DNA from: Patescibacteria group bacterium
Lineage (GTDB): Bacteria; Patescibacteriota; Minisyncoccia; Moranbacterales; GWC2-37-73
Assembly (NCBI GenBank): GCA_022709565.1
Contig: JAKLIO010000004.1
Span: 1 to 48,336 of the forward strand
DNA: 48,336 nt
Direction: 5' to 3'
In this document: piece by piece, positions 31,353 to 39,948 of the stretch
How the letters are laid out: each line of letters starts with the position of its first letter
Position numbering within the stretch: position 1 is the first letter of the stretch
Program-made: the position numbers and the translations under genes
Notes under the pieces: generated by a model
Databases searched by the model: none
Seen by the model: the letters and a program-made list of their open reading frames with translations, nothing else
Told to the model about the DNA's origin: nothing

Positions 31353-34019
31353 TTACAAGCTGATGGCTAGAATTTCATTTAAAGTCGAAACATAGGCGGT
31401 TTTATTGGCTTCATCAATCGAGAGGGAAGTGCCATACTTGAATTCCTCACTGAAATATTGAGCCGTAATCCCGCCGTTTTCTTTGCTGTATTGAACTAAG
31501 CGGCTGTTTTTAGCATCCAGAACATAGAGCGACTGCGAATCGATGGTTGTGAAAATTTTGTCAAAATTAACCGGTGTGTTGGAATTTTCCAGATTAAATT
31601 CCTGTTTTTTGCCTTTGAATAATTTGAAAACCGTGTTGTTTTGAATGCAATAAATATTATCATCAATTGCTATATCGGAAATTCCGGCAAGCGAGGTTGC
31701 ATCCTTGAGCCAACTTGTCCTAGCTCCAAATCCGCCGGTTGCTCGCGGATAACGATAAATTTGGTTAGCTTGGCTGTCAAGAACATACAAATATGTCAGA
31801 TATGTGCCAATAAGATTTCCGGATGGATTGGCGGGCAGTTCGATGCTGTCTTCAGTGAATTTTGTAGATACAGGACTGAAAGAAATAATTTTGTTTTTGT
31901 CAGTCAGGATGAAGACAAGCGACAAATCTTTCATATATGAAACACGGACAGTCGCACCGGAATTTTCCGGGAAAGCATATTCCCGCTGATCGTTTTTGTC
32001 TACCATAAGGACACTATTTTTCGTGACAGCCGCCAAACCCTTGCCGGTAACAGTCATGTGGATTATGCCGCTTTGCTCAGCAAGTATCTGGATTTCGGGA
32101 GAAAGATTGATATTTTTTTCATTAGCCAGGATTTCGGACGGAGTGACAACCGGAGCAACTGGTGTTTCTGCTACCGGCTGCGATTCGGTTTTATTTAAGG
32201 AACGTGCGATGAAAATCGGGACGATAAAAATAAGGATAAGCGCGGCAATGGATCCCGCTTTTTGCTTCGTGTTTAATGACAGAAATTTTTCTTTGAGGCG
32301 GGGGATAAAAGAAACTTTTTCTTCCGCATCTTCTGTCCATCTTTCATATTCTGGTTCCTCTTCTGATTTTGACTTTTTGATTTTCTGGGCGATTGATTTG
32401 GTTTTCTCCAAAAATTGAGAAGAGAAGACGGATATTTTTTCTTTTATTTTAGCCAAAACAGGCATTATTTTTTCTTTCCAACTTATTTTTTCCGTCTCAG
32501 CTTCATTTGTGATTTCTGGTTCAGCGAGAGATTCGTCCGCGACATTTTGATCAGGTTCTTTTTTGTAGTGCCTCATGGCTAGATCAAGTTTTTCCTTAAA
32601 ACTGAGTCCTCCGCTTTGCGTCGGAAATTCTTCTGTCTGGTCGTCAAAAATTTCTTCATCGGTCGGCTCGGCTGTTTCCGGGATGACCAATTTTTCTGTT
32701 TCTTCTTCCGCTTTTTCCTGCAAAACTTTTTCTTCTTCCAGTTTTATTTGGCGTTCTTTTTCCAAAGCTTCTTCCCATTCTCGCAGTTTGGCTTCTTCCG
32801 CTTCTTTGGCTTTCTGCGCTTCCAAGCGCGTGGCTTCTTCGGCAGCTTTGTGCTCTTGTTCTTCAAGACGCAAAGCTTCCTGGGCGGCTTTTCTTTCCTG
32901 TTCAATAATTTTTTTCTCAGCCGCAATCTTAGCCTGTTTTTCTTTTTCGATGCGGCGCAGTTCCTTTTTCTTTTCAAGCTCTTTTCTATATAGCGCCATT
33001 TTTCTTCGCAGGCTGTTTTTTGCTGAATACCAAACTTGCAATATCTTTTCCTTAGTCATATCCCAATATATGTTGGCTTTCTCAATTTTACCGGATTCAC
33101 CCGCTTCGCCTTGAACGTAGATATGGCCCGTTTTCTCATCCGTATATTCCGAATTGTTTGCTTCGTCGGTTGTTTCTATTTCCAATTCTTTTTCAGGAAC
33201 AGCTGGCTGCTTCTTTGTTTTAGCATCGGTAAATGTTTTTTCACTAAAAGCGTTTAGGGCGGCGGCGGATTTTTTCTTTTGAATTGGCATTTTTACCTCA
33301 CTGGTATTTTTTGTTTCTTTCATTTCCACAATAATAGAGGCTATCAGTTCAAGCTGATTTGAAAGGGCTGTTTTTAAAAATTGGACAAATTTTTCGCCTT
33401 CAAAACGCTGGAAATTTTTCTTAATTTCAGCTTCTGAAAAAATATGGAAAATATCTTCGGAGGTTATGAGCATCCGATCATCTTTCTCCAATCTTCCGCT
33501 GGAAACATTCAAAAATGTCTTGAGAGGATGCGGCTCAAGCGAATCTGAAGCGAGACCGTCGCTTATGTTGGAAAGTGCGCCATTTCTAAAAATAAACATT
33601 TTGGCATTGCCGCTGACGCTGAAATGGGCGTTGTTTTTTTCCAGCACGCAAATGGCAGCATTGAGATTGCCGAGCCATTCCACGTTGCCCTGTTTGGCAA
33701 GTTCAGAAAGAGCAATGTTAACCTTGTGCAGAGCGCTGTCCAGACTTTCGGCAACTGGACGCTTGGGGTTTATGTAATATTCTTTCTTTAATACGGATGT
33801 TAAAAAATTTACAATATAGGCGGAATTTTCACTGTATTCTTTAACTTCGAAAAAACCAATGAGCGAGCCAAGCGGTTGCTGGTAGATGTTTTCAGGATAG
33901 TATTCAAAAAGCTCCACATATGGTTTTAATGAGGAATTGTTGACGACTAAAACGGGAGAAATTTTATTTTCTAATTCTTTGATCACGTCTTTTTTATTTT
34001 CATTATTTCTTGGGGGCAT
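31353..34019 (-). CDS. Membrane protein with degenerate PP2C-like domain, coiled coil and C-terminal propeller-like domain
   Basis: The 888-aa product has four parts. Residues 1-260 resemble a PPM/PP2C phosphatase fold (SLIGFFEVKEYSENSAYIV, LGNLNAAICVLEKN, VSGNAKMFIFRNG, DRMLITSED), but the GDSR-type metal motif reads GNAK, so activity is doubtful. A Glu/Lys/Ala-rich coiled coil follows (about 340-460), then a charged linker, one membrane segment near 600-620 (IAALILIFIVPIFIA) and an outside domain of repeated beta strands (YLYVLDSQANQIYRYPRA, SLYVLDAKNSRLVQYSKE) like a propeller. I chose the ATG at 34019, because the -10 box of its promoter lies inside the longer frame that starts with TTG at 34094. 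It is convergent with the VirD4-like cluster. Confidence 0.72.
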   Translation of the reverse strand: MPPRNNENKKDVIKELENKISPVLVVNNSSLKPYVELFEYYPENIYQQPLGSLIGFFEVKEYSENSAYIVNFLTSVLKKEYYINPKRPVAESLDSALHKVNIALSELAKQGNVEWLGNLNAAICVLEKNNAHFSVSGNAKMFIFRNGALSNISDGLASDSLEPHPLKTFLNVSSGRLEKDDRMLITSEDIFHIFSEAEIKKNFQRFEGEKFVQFLKTALSNQLELIASIIVEMKETKNTSEVKMPIQKKKSAAALNAFSEKTFTDAKTKKQPAVPEKELEIETTDEANNSEYTDEKTGHIYVQGEAGESGKIEKANIYWDMTKEKILQVWYSAKNSLRRKMALYRKELEKKKELRRIEKEKQAKIAAEKKIIEQERKAAQEALRLEEQEHKAAEEATRLEAQKAKEAEEAKLREWEEALEKERQIKLEEEKVLQEKAEEETEKLVIPETAEPTDEEIFDDQTEEFPTQSGGLSFKEKLDLAMRHYKKEPDQNVADESLAEPEITNEAETEKISWKEKIMPVLAKIKEKISVFSSQFLEKTKSIAQKIKKSKSEEEPEYERWTEDAEEKVSFIPRLKEKFLSLNTKQKAGSIAALILIFIVPIFIARSLNKTESQPVAETPVAPVVTPSEILANEKNINLSPEIQILAEQSGIIHMTVTGKGLAAVTKNSVLMVDKNDQREYAFPENSGATVRVSYMKDLSLVFILTDKNKIISFSPVSTKFTEDSIELPANPSGNLIGTYLTYLYVLDSQANQIYRYPRATGGFGARTSWLKDATSLAGISDIAIDDNIYCIQNNTVFKLFKGKKQEFNLENSNTPVNFDKIFTTIDSQSLYVLDAKNSRLVQYSKENGGITAQYFSEEFKYGTSLSIDEANKTAYVSTLNEILAISL

Positions 34020-34064
34020 AGGCCTTATAGCGTATATAAAAACACCCCGTTTTTCTTCCTTAAT

Positions 34065-34094
34065 AATATAGCAATTTTGCTCTATATGCAACAA
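34065..34094 (-). promoter_or_regulatory. Probable promoter of the PP2C-like gene
   Basis: On the minus strand TTGTTG (34094-34089), an 18-bp spacer and TATATT (34070-34065) precede the ATG at 34019 by about 45 bp. It is back-to-back with the promoter at 34106. Confidence 0.5.
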
Positions 34095-34105
34095 TTTTCA
34101 TCAGG

Positions 34106-34134
34106 TTGTCTTTTTTAGCGGGTAGTTGTATACT
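34106..34134 (+). promoter_or_regulatory. Promoter of the winged-helix regulator gene
   Basis: TTGTCT (34106-34111), a 17-bp spacer and TATACT (34129-34134), with a predicted start near 34141. A small hairpin CGGCT/AGCCG lies in the leader. Confidence 0.6.
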
Positions 34135-34210
34135 GGTTATGATAAATCAATTAACTTTAAAGGGGATTCTTGCCGGCTGAAAGCCGTTTGGATTCCTGAT
34201 GCTACTGGGT

Positions 34211-34816
34211 ATGACGGAAATTCTCGAAACACTTTTTGGGTCAAAAGCCAAAACAAGGATTTTAAGGTTTTTTTTGCTTAATCCGGAAAAAGAATATCGG
34301 ATTGCGGAAATTGCTCAAAAAAACATGCTTTCTTCCAGTACTGCCAAAAAAGAAATAAACGAACTGAGAAAAATAAAATTCATAACCCAGCATATCAAAA
34401 AAAGAGTGAAATATTTTTCACTTGATCAAAGTTTTTATTTTTATTTTGAACTCAAAAGTTTATTTGCTAAATCAGCCTCCTCGCCGCAATGCAAAAGTTT
34501 ATCCAAAATAAAAAGCATCGGAGACGTTAAGCTGGCTCTTCTTAGTGGCATTTTTCTTAATTATCCGAAAAGCAAAGTAGACATGATTTTAGTGGCTAAT
34601 AATGTCAGTCGCCGGAAACTGAAAAGCGTCATGAGTGGCTTGGAAGCCGAAGTTGGGAAAGAAGTAAGTTTTGTTTTGATGAATAGCGATGAATTTAAAT
34701 ATCGGATCGATATGCTAGACAGGTTCTTGTTGGATTTTATCGAAGGAACGCATTTGGAACTTATAGACAAAATCCCCGGCTTTAAAAGGTTTATCTTGGG
34801 GAGAAAGAAGTATTAA
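34211..34816 (+). CDS. Winged-helix DNA-binding protein (transcriptional regulator-like)
   Basis: The 201-aa product begins MTEILETLFGSKAKTRILRFFLLNPEKEY in two pieces, then IAEIAQKNMLSSSTAKKEINELRKIKFI, a typical winged helix-turn-helix in the first 80 residues. The C-terminal part (VKLALLSGIFLNYPKSKVDMIL, SRRKLKSVMSGLEAEVGKEV) resembles the nucleotidyltransferase-like half of similar archaeal and Patescibacteria regulators, but without clear catalytic residues. An ATG at 34199 would add four residues; I prefer 34211 because family members that I recall start MTEILETLFGS. It is divergent from the PP2C-like gene and may control it. That is inference. Confidence 0.72.
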   Translation: MTEILETLFGSKAKTRILRFFLLNPEKEYRIAEIAQKNMLSSSTAKKEINELRKIKFITQHIKKRVKYFSLDQSFYFYFELKSLFAKSASSPQCKSLSKIKSIGDVKLALLSGIFLNYPKSKVDMILVANNVSRRKLKSVMSGLEAEVGKEVSFVLMNSDEFKYRIDMLDRFLLDFIEGTHLELIDKIPGFKRFILGRKKY

Positions 34817-34818
34817 TA

Positions 34819-34946
34819 ATGTCAAATTTCCAATGACTAATGACAAATCAAATCCTAAATCCAAATGACAAATTTTTATTTATTTGAAATTTGGTTTTTG
34901 ACATTGATTTGACATTGGAAATTAGTCATTTGTCATTTTAAGATTC
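34819..34946. repeat. Fold-back spacer repeat of the 'TGACAAAT' word type
   Basis: Left words TGTCAAATTTCCAATGACT and CTAATGACAAATCAAATC face right words TTTGACATTGATTTGACATT and AATTAGTCATTTGTCATTT. It resembles the spacer at 539-666. No promoter or gene is evident in it. Confidence 0.65.
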
Positions 34947-34959
34947 ATTATATTTTAAC

Positions 34960-36045
34960 ATGCTAGCATATTTTATTTTTGCAATTGTAATTATTTTTCT
35001 GGCCATTATTCTTTGGCTTGTTTTTGATTTGAAGAAAAACATGCATGGCAGTGAAGAACGAGAAAAGACGGCTGTCATATTAGACAGGCTTAAAACTCTT
35101 AGCCAGCAAAATCAGGAATTGCGCCATGAAATAGACACGAAATTATCCGAATCGCATCGGGCGACCAATGAGCATATGGACCAGACCATCCGTACTGTGC
35201 AGGGAATTTCAGGGCAATCAGCTAAGCTTATCGGCGACGTGACCGAGAAATTGACCAAATTGGACGAAACCAACAGGCAAGTTGTCAATTTTTCCGCGCA
35301 ACTGCAGAATTTGCAGGATATTTTAAAAAATCCCAAACAAAGGGGGATTCTGGGTGAATATTATCTGGAAACTTTGCTGAAAAACGTGTTGGCTCCCGAC
35401 CAGTATAAAATGCAATATGAATTTAAAAATGGAGAAATCGTGGATGCCGTAGTTTTCGTGAAAGACAAGGTTGTGCCAATCGACTCAAAATTTTCATTGG
35501 AAAATTATAACAGACTGACCGAAGCCCAAGATCCGGTTGAAAAAGATCGCCTAGAGAAAGCATTCGTAAATGATCTCAAGCTGCGTATTGCGGAAACGGC
35601 TAAGTATATTCGTCCTGAAGAAAATACTATGGATTTTGCTTTTATGTTCATTCCTCACGAGGCCATCTATTACGATCTGCTTATTAATAAAATTGGCGCC
35701 ATAACCGAAGATACCGAAAATCTTATTCAGCGCGCGGCTGGAAAATATAAAGTCATTATTGTTTCGCCGACGTCATTTTTGGCCTATTTACAAACAGTTC
35801 TGCAGGGTCTTAGAGCCTTTAAAATCGAAGAAAATGCGAAAGAAATCCGAACCAATATTGAAAAATTGGGCAAGCACATAATTTCATATGAAGAATATTT
35901 CAAAAAATTGGGCGGCAGTTTGGGAACAACCGTGAGCCATTATAATACTGCCTACAAGGAATTGGGAAAAATAGACAAAGATGTTTCAAAAATAACTGAA
36001 AGCGAAAAAAGCATAGAGCCGCTGGTTTTGGAAAAGCCGCAGTAA
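34960..36045 (+). CDS. rmuC: RmuC-family DNA recombination protein
   Basis: RmuC proteins are membrane-anchored, coiled-coil proteins with a nuclease-like core that limit DNA rearrangement at inverted repeats. The 361-aa product shows an N-terminal membrane segment (residues 2-23), a coiled coil (about 35-125) and the RmuC core with PKQRGILGEYYLETLLKNVL, YEFKNGEIVDAVVF and VPIDSKFSLENY, then AFMFIPHEAIYYDLL and IIVSPTSFLAYLQTV. Length and motifs agree with the family. It lies behind a fold-back spacer and before a small membrane protein. An RmuC gene is of interest here because the window is so rich in inverted repeats, but a link is not shown. Confidence 0.92.
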   Translation: MLAYFIFAIVIIFLAIILWLVFDLKKNMHGSEEREKTAVILDRLKTLSQQNQELRHEIDTKLSESHRATNEHMDQTIRTVQGISGQSAKLIGDVTEKLTKLDETNRQVVNFSAQLQNLQDILKNPKQRGILGEYYLETLLKNVLAPDQYKMQYEFKNGEIVDAVVFVKDKVVPIDSKFSLENYNRLTEAQDPVEKDRLEKAFVNDLKLRIAETAKYIRPEENTMDFAFMFIPHEAIYYDLLINKIGAITEDTENLIQRAAGKYKVIIVSPTSFLAYLQTVLQGLRAFKIEENAKEIRTNIEKLGKHIISYEEYFKKLGGSLGTTVSHYNTAYKELGKIDKDVSKITESEKSIEPLVLEKPQ

Positions 36046-36066
36046 TTATCAATAACTTTTTTAGTG

Positions 36067-36480
36067 ATGATTGAAGATAACATTCAACCCTTGCTACCGC
36101 AAAAAGGGCTGAAAGCAAAACTTAAAAGTTTTTTTTCTCAGGAATTTTTTGCAAGCGGACTGGTACATTGGGTATTTATCGGTTCGTTTATTCTTAATGC
36201 TGTCAATTGGGGGTTGATAGCGTTCTTCATAAGACCGGTTGATTTTCCTATCATTCTCCATTACAATGTATATTTCGGGGTGGATGTCATTGGAGATTGG
36301 TGGCAGATCTATTATTTGCCTATCATCGGCCTGGTGATTTTAGCCGCGAACACCCTTTTGGGCTATCTTTTTTATCAGCAAAAAGAGCGGATTGTAGCTC
36401 ATTTATTGATGCTAGCGACCTTTATTGTCCAAATTGCGATCCTAGTGGCTGTAGCCTGTTTGCTGATGATAAACTACTAA
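36067..36480 (+). CDS. Hypothetical membrane protein (about 137 aa)
   Basis: Not recognised by name. Three hydrophobic segments are visible, at about residues 32-55 (WVFIGSFILNAVNWGLIAFF), 80-100 (YYLPIIGLVILAANTLLGYL) and 112-135 (LLMLATFIVQIAILVAVACL). The short N-terminal part is soluble, and the outside loop contains HYNVYFGVDVIGDWW. Similar small membrane proteins next to glycosyltransferase genes are common in this group of bacteria. A GTG lies one codon before the ATG at 36067, so the exact start is open by one residue. It follows rmuC by 21 bp, and a fold-back spacer separates it from the GT2 gene. Confidence 0.68.
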   Translation: MIEDNIQPLLPQKGLKAKLKSFFSQEFFASGLVHWVFIGSFILNAVNWGLIAFFIRPVDFPIILHYNVYFGVDVIGDWWQIYYLPIIGLVILAANTLLGYLFYQQKERIVAHLLMLATFIVQIAILVAVACLLMINY

Positions 36481-36616
36481 AATAATTTTCAATTCGCAAT
36501 TTTCAATTTTCAAACAATTTACAATTTTTCAATGTATCAATTTTTTTAAAATTTTAAAAATTTAATCATTAGAAATTGTTTAGAAATTAGAAATTAAAAA
36601 TTAGAAATTTACTATT
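36481..36616. repeat. AT-rich fold-back spacer of the 'CAATTTTCAATTTT/AGAAATTAGAAATT' type
   Basis: The left half has TTTCAATTCGCAATTTTC and CAATTTTTCAATG; the right half has AGAAATTGTTTAGAAATT and AAATTAAAAATTAGAAATTT. The order and many words match the spacer before tsf (46109-46249), so these are two members of one dispersed family. Confidence 0.7.
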
Positions 36617-38305
36617 ATGCCTTTTTCTTTTCCTAATCCGAAAACGACTGATCCAAAAGAACATAGAGTGCAAAGAGTGCTGGAAATGATTCCAGGCATT
36701 TTGTCATGGTCCACGCTTATCGGCGTGGTGGTGTTTTCATTTGTAAAACCAATCTGGATGGCAGTGTTTATCATCATGTTCGACATATATTGGATCTGCA
36801 GAACGATTTTCATTACCTATTATTCAATCAAAGCCTACAGGAAATTGAAAAGAGGCAAAAGGATTGACTGGTGGGAACGCTGTCAAAATATTGAGCGTCC
36901 GAAGGAATATGCACAGTCGATTTATGACAGAATAGAGAAAATGAAGGAGAGCCTGAAAGAGGTATCTTCATTTTTTGAAAGAAGAAAATTGAGAAAGGAA
37001 ATTAAAGTCCTGAAAAAATACAAAAAAGAAGTGCAACATATCGCGAATTTGGGGCATGAAATTTTGGACTGGCGAAAAATTGTCCATGTCGTGCTTTTGC
37101 CCACAGCCAATGAAGGAGCTGAAATAATCGAGCCGGCTATTCAGGCCATTGCAGACAGCAATTTTCCAAACCATCAAATGATAATTTTGTTGGCGACTGA
37201 AGAGCGAGAAGACAAAGAAAACAGGCTAAAGAAAGTGGATTATTTAAAAAATAAATTCGCAGGAGTTTTCAGAGATTTCTTGGTGACAACTCATGAAGTT
37301 GCGACTGGTGAAATAAAATGCAAGGCCTCCAATGCGGCTTACGCAGCCAGGAAGCTGATGACCTATCTCGATGAAAGAAATATAGATTATAAAAATGTCA
37401 TTTTTTCAAATTTCGATTGCGACAGTGTTTGCCATCCGCAATACTTCGGAGCCCTTACTTACGCCTATATAACAGATCCAAAGCGCCTGCAAAGGTCCTA
37501 TCAGCCCTTGCCTATGTATCATAATAATTTGTGGGATACTAATGCTTTCGTGCGCGTGATTGTGACCAGTTCATCTTTCTGGCACATGTTTCAGAGCACG
37601 AGGACGAAGATGGTGACCTTTGCATCGCATAGCGAGCCTTTTCATACCTTAGTGCGAGTAAATTTTTGGCCGGTCAATATGATTAGCGAAGATTCTATCA
37701 TCTATTGGAAATGCTACGCTTATTACCATGGCGATTACAAAGTCAAACCGATTTATCTGCCTCTTTCTTTGGATGCCGTGCTGGCGGAAACTTACTTCAA
37801 AACTATAAAAAATCAGTACAAACAAAAAAGACGCTGGGCCTACGGTATAGAAAATTTTCCAGTGATTGTCAGAGCTATTTGGCCTGACAAGAAAATAGGC
37901 TTTGCGAAAAAAATGGGAATCATATTTGAAATGCTTGAAGGACACTGGTCATGGGCGACTTCAGCCTTCATTCTGGCTTTGCTTGGCTGGCTGCCGCTTA
38001 TTTTTGGCGGAGCTGCTTTCAATCAGAGCAACGTGGCGCATAATTTGCCGATTGTGACCAGGTCGCTCATGATATTAGCGACCAGCGGTTTGGTTATTTC
38101 AATGTTTTTGAATTTTTTCTTATTGCCTCCAAGGCCGGCAAAATATTCGAAAAAAAGATATATCTACATGTTTTTTCAATGGTTTTTGGCTCCGATAATC
38201 GCTCCGACATTGGGCGCAATTCCGGCTATTGATTCTCAGACGCGTCTATTATTCGGAAAATATTTTGGAGAATTTTGGGTGACAGAAAAAATAAAGAAGC
38301 AATAG
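36617..38305 (+). CDS. Family GT2 membrane glycosyltransferase (cellulose/hyaluronan synthase-like)
   Basis: The 562-aa product is a processive-type GT2 enzyme. Two membrane segments lie near residues 30-70 and three or four more near 445-530. The cytoplasmic GT-A domain has IVHVVLLPTANEGAEIIEPA, the DCD motif in NFDCDSV (Asp267 and Asp269), the acceptor-site SEDS (357-360) and QKRRW (403-407), so all catalytic signature residues of the family are present. Such enzymes make a sugar polymer and may export it. Product sugar and polymer length are unknown. It lies between a small membrane protein and a WecA/MraY-like gene, which together with the other GTs points to surface glycan synthesis. Confidence 0.85.
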   Translation: MPFSFPNPKTTDPKEHRVQRVLEMIPGILSWSTLIGVVVFSFVKPIWMAVFIIMFDIYWICRTIFITYYSIKAYRKLKRGKRIDWWERCQNIERPKEYAQSIYDRIEKMKESLKEVSSFFERRKLRKEIKVLKKYKKEVQHIANLGHEILDWRKIVHVVLLPTANEGAEIIEPAIQAIADSNFPNHQMIILLATEEREDKENRLKKVDYLKNKFAGVFRDFLVTTHEVATGEIKCKASNAAYAARKLMTYLDERNIDYKNVIFSNFDCDSVCHPQYFGALTYAYITDPKRLQRSYQPLPMYHNNLWDTNAFVRVIVTSSSFWHMFQSTRTKMVTFASHSEPFHTLVRVNFWPVNMISEDSIIYWKCYAYYHGDYKVKPIYLPLSLDAVLAETYFKTIKNQYKQKRRWAYGIENFPVIVRAIWPDKKIGFAKKMGIIFEMLEGHWSWATSAFILALLGWLPLIFGGAAFNQSNVAHNLPIVTRSLMILATSGLVISMFLNFFLLPPRPAKYSKKRYIYMFFQWFLAPIIAPTLGAIPAIDSQTRLLFGKYFGEFWVTEKIKKQ

Positions 38306-38342
38306 CGAAAAATTTCCGGCATATTTTTTAAATTTAAAAGTT

Positions 38343-39389
38343 ATGGGTTATAGTTTTTTCGCAGGCCCATTCTTATTTTCTTTTTTTATAGCTGCGGCCA
38401 TTGGAGCAGTCTTAATTTTATTTGGCAAAAAAAACATTTTCAGTTCCGATCGTACTTCAGACAGGCACATCCATAGGCAGGGCATTTCAAGATTTGGAGG
38501 CGCGGCCTTGATCTTAGCTTTTGTTGTTACGATTTTTTTGGATAAGCGATTGGTAATGACGCTGCCTTTGGCGGGTGTTTTGACAGCTTCAGGGGCAATA
38601 TTGGTTTTTGGCATCATTGATGATATTAAACAGCTATCCTGGAAAACTCAGCTTTTTTTTCAAGTAGCCATAGTTTCTTTTGTTTATTTTCTAGGCGTTC
38701 GTCTTGATTATTTGAGCAATCCTTTCGGGGGAATTTTTGCGCTGGATAGTTCCATTGGCTATCTGGTTGGTTTTGTTATCGCAATTGTCTGGGTTGTTCT
38801 TCTGATAAATTCCATGAATTGGGTGGATGGCGTGGACGGCATTAGCGCTGGGATAGCTTTTATTTCCGGAGTAACTATTTTTTTATTAAGCTTGCGTCCG
38901 GAAGTTAATCAACCGCCGATAGGTATTATTGTGGCTGCGTTTTTGGGAGGTTTGGCAGCCTTTTTCCTTCTCAATTTTAATCCAGCTAAAATCTTGGCCG
39001 GCACGAGCGGCTCTATGTTTATGGGATTCATTTTGGCGGTGTTGGCTATTTTTTCCGGAGCTAAAATTGCCACAACGCTGTTGGTGCTGACAATTCCGGT
39101 TATCGATGCTTTATGGGTAATAGGCGAGCGGCTGAAAGCGAAAAAATCGATTTTTTCTGCCGATAGCCGGCATTTGCATCACAAGCTGCTGAAATTAGGC
39201 TGGTCGCAGAAAAAAATTTGCATTCTTTATTGTGCCATTACAACTCTCATTGCATTTATTTCGCTCAATACGAAAGATTTCAGCAAGGCAGTTGTCTTTT
39301 TTCTGCTTTGTGTTTTTATGCTTGGAATATTATTTGCAGTTAGTAAAAAAGCGGATAAATTGGAAAAAATTCAAACAAATGCTGAATAA
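38343..39389 (+). CDS. WecA/TagO/MraY-family phospho-sugar transferase
   Basis: The 348-aa product is a membrane enzyme that attaches a sugar-1-phosphate from a UDP-sugar to undecaprenyl phosphate. It has about ten hydrophobic segments and the family motifs DRHIHRQGISRFGG, GIIDDIKQL, NSMNWVDGVDGIS, NFNPAKILAGTSGSMFMG in pieces and DSRHLHHKLLKLG near the C-terminus. The HLHHKL ending is typical of WecA/TagO rather than MraY, which has other motifs, so a glycan initiator is likelier than the peptidoglycan enzyme. It follows the GT2 synthase. The next gene overlaps its end by 11 bp. Confidence 0.85.
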   Translation: MGYSFFAGPFLFSFFIAAAIGAVLILFGKKNIFSSDRTSDRHIHRQGISRFGGAALILAFVVTIFLDKRLVMTLPLAGVLTASGAILVFGIIDDIKQLSWKTQLFFQVAIVSFVYFLGVRLDYLSNPFGGIFALDSSIGYLVGFVIAIVWVVLLINSMNWVDGVDGISAGIAFISGVTIFLLSLRPEVNQPPIGIIVAAFLGGLAAFFLLNFNPAKILAGTSGSMFMGFILAVLAIFSGAKIATTLLVLTIPVIDALWVIGERLKAKKSIFSADSRHLHHKLLKLGWSQKKICILYCAITTLIAFISLNTKDFSKAVVFFLLCVFMLGILFAVSKKADKLEKIQTNAE

Positions 39390-39831
39390 AAAAAACATAA
39401 TCCTGGTGTTATTCGGAATGGCCGCCGTGATTCTGGCGTTTTTCTATACTTCTGCCAACATCTATTCAATCCATGGCAATAAGATAAAAAGAATTAGTAT
39501 TAACGGCAATATTTTTCGTGCAGAAATAGTTTCAAGTTCTGAAAAAATACAGAAGGGTCTAGGAGAAAGGAAAAAAATATGTCAAAAATGCGCGATGCTT
39601 TTTCAATTTCCTGATTCTAAAAAGCATCCCTTTTGGATGAAAGGAATGCTTTTTCCCTTAGACATCATCTGGATTTTAAATGGAAAGGTTGTTCATATCG
39701 AGAAAAATGTTTCGGAAAAATTATCTGGCGTGCTTTCTCCGCAAACCGAAGCGGATCAGGTTTTGGAAATCAATGGCGGTTTAGCAGATGGAATGGGCAT
39801 TAAAATAGGGGATAGCCTGGTTTTTCCATAA
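39379..39831 (+). CDS. DUF192 protein with N-terminal membrane segment
   Basis: The 150-aa product has an N-terminal hydrophobic segment (about residues 5-22, NIILVLFGMAAVILAFFY) followed by the DUF192 fold: FRAEIVSSSEKIQKGLGERK, AMLFQFPDSKKHPFWMKGM, LFPLDIIWILNGKVVHIEK and ADQVLEINGGLADGMGIKIG. The family is widespread and its function is unknown. The domain probably lies outside the cytoplasm. I chose the ATG at 39379, inside the end of the upstream gene, because the longer frame from 39232 would overlap it by 150 bases in a highly hydrophobic coding part. A terminator follows. Confidence 0.85.
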   Translation: MLNKKNIILVLFGMAAVILAFFYTSANIYSIHGNKIKRISINGNIFRAEIVSSSEKIQKGLGERKKICQKCAMLFQFPDSKKHPFWMKGMLFPLDIIWILNGKVVHIEKNVSEKLSGVLSPQTEADQVLEINGGLADGMGIKIGDSLVFP

Positions 39832-39855
39832 TTAAATTTTTGATACTTAAGCACC

Positions 39856-39883
39856 ATAAAACCCCGCAGTTGCGGGGTTTTAT
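39856..39883. terminator. Bidirectional Rho-independent terminator
   Basis: ATAAAACCCCGCA/TGCGGGGTTTTAT with a GT loop. It lies between the converging DUF192 gene (+) and the LysM-like gene (-), and is symmetrical enough to serve both. Confidence 0.75.
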
Positions 39884-39948
39884 GTATATTTAAAGAAAGT
39901 GAATTTCTTTTTCTAAAAAGAACTGCTAGAAATAATATTTGTCTATGA

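Noticed and set aside
32575-33114. Ser/Phe-rich open frame of 179 codons on the plus strand
   Set aside because: It is the antisense of the Glu/Lys-rich coiled coil of the PP2C-like protein; the low complexity of that region keeps the opposite frames open.
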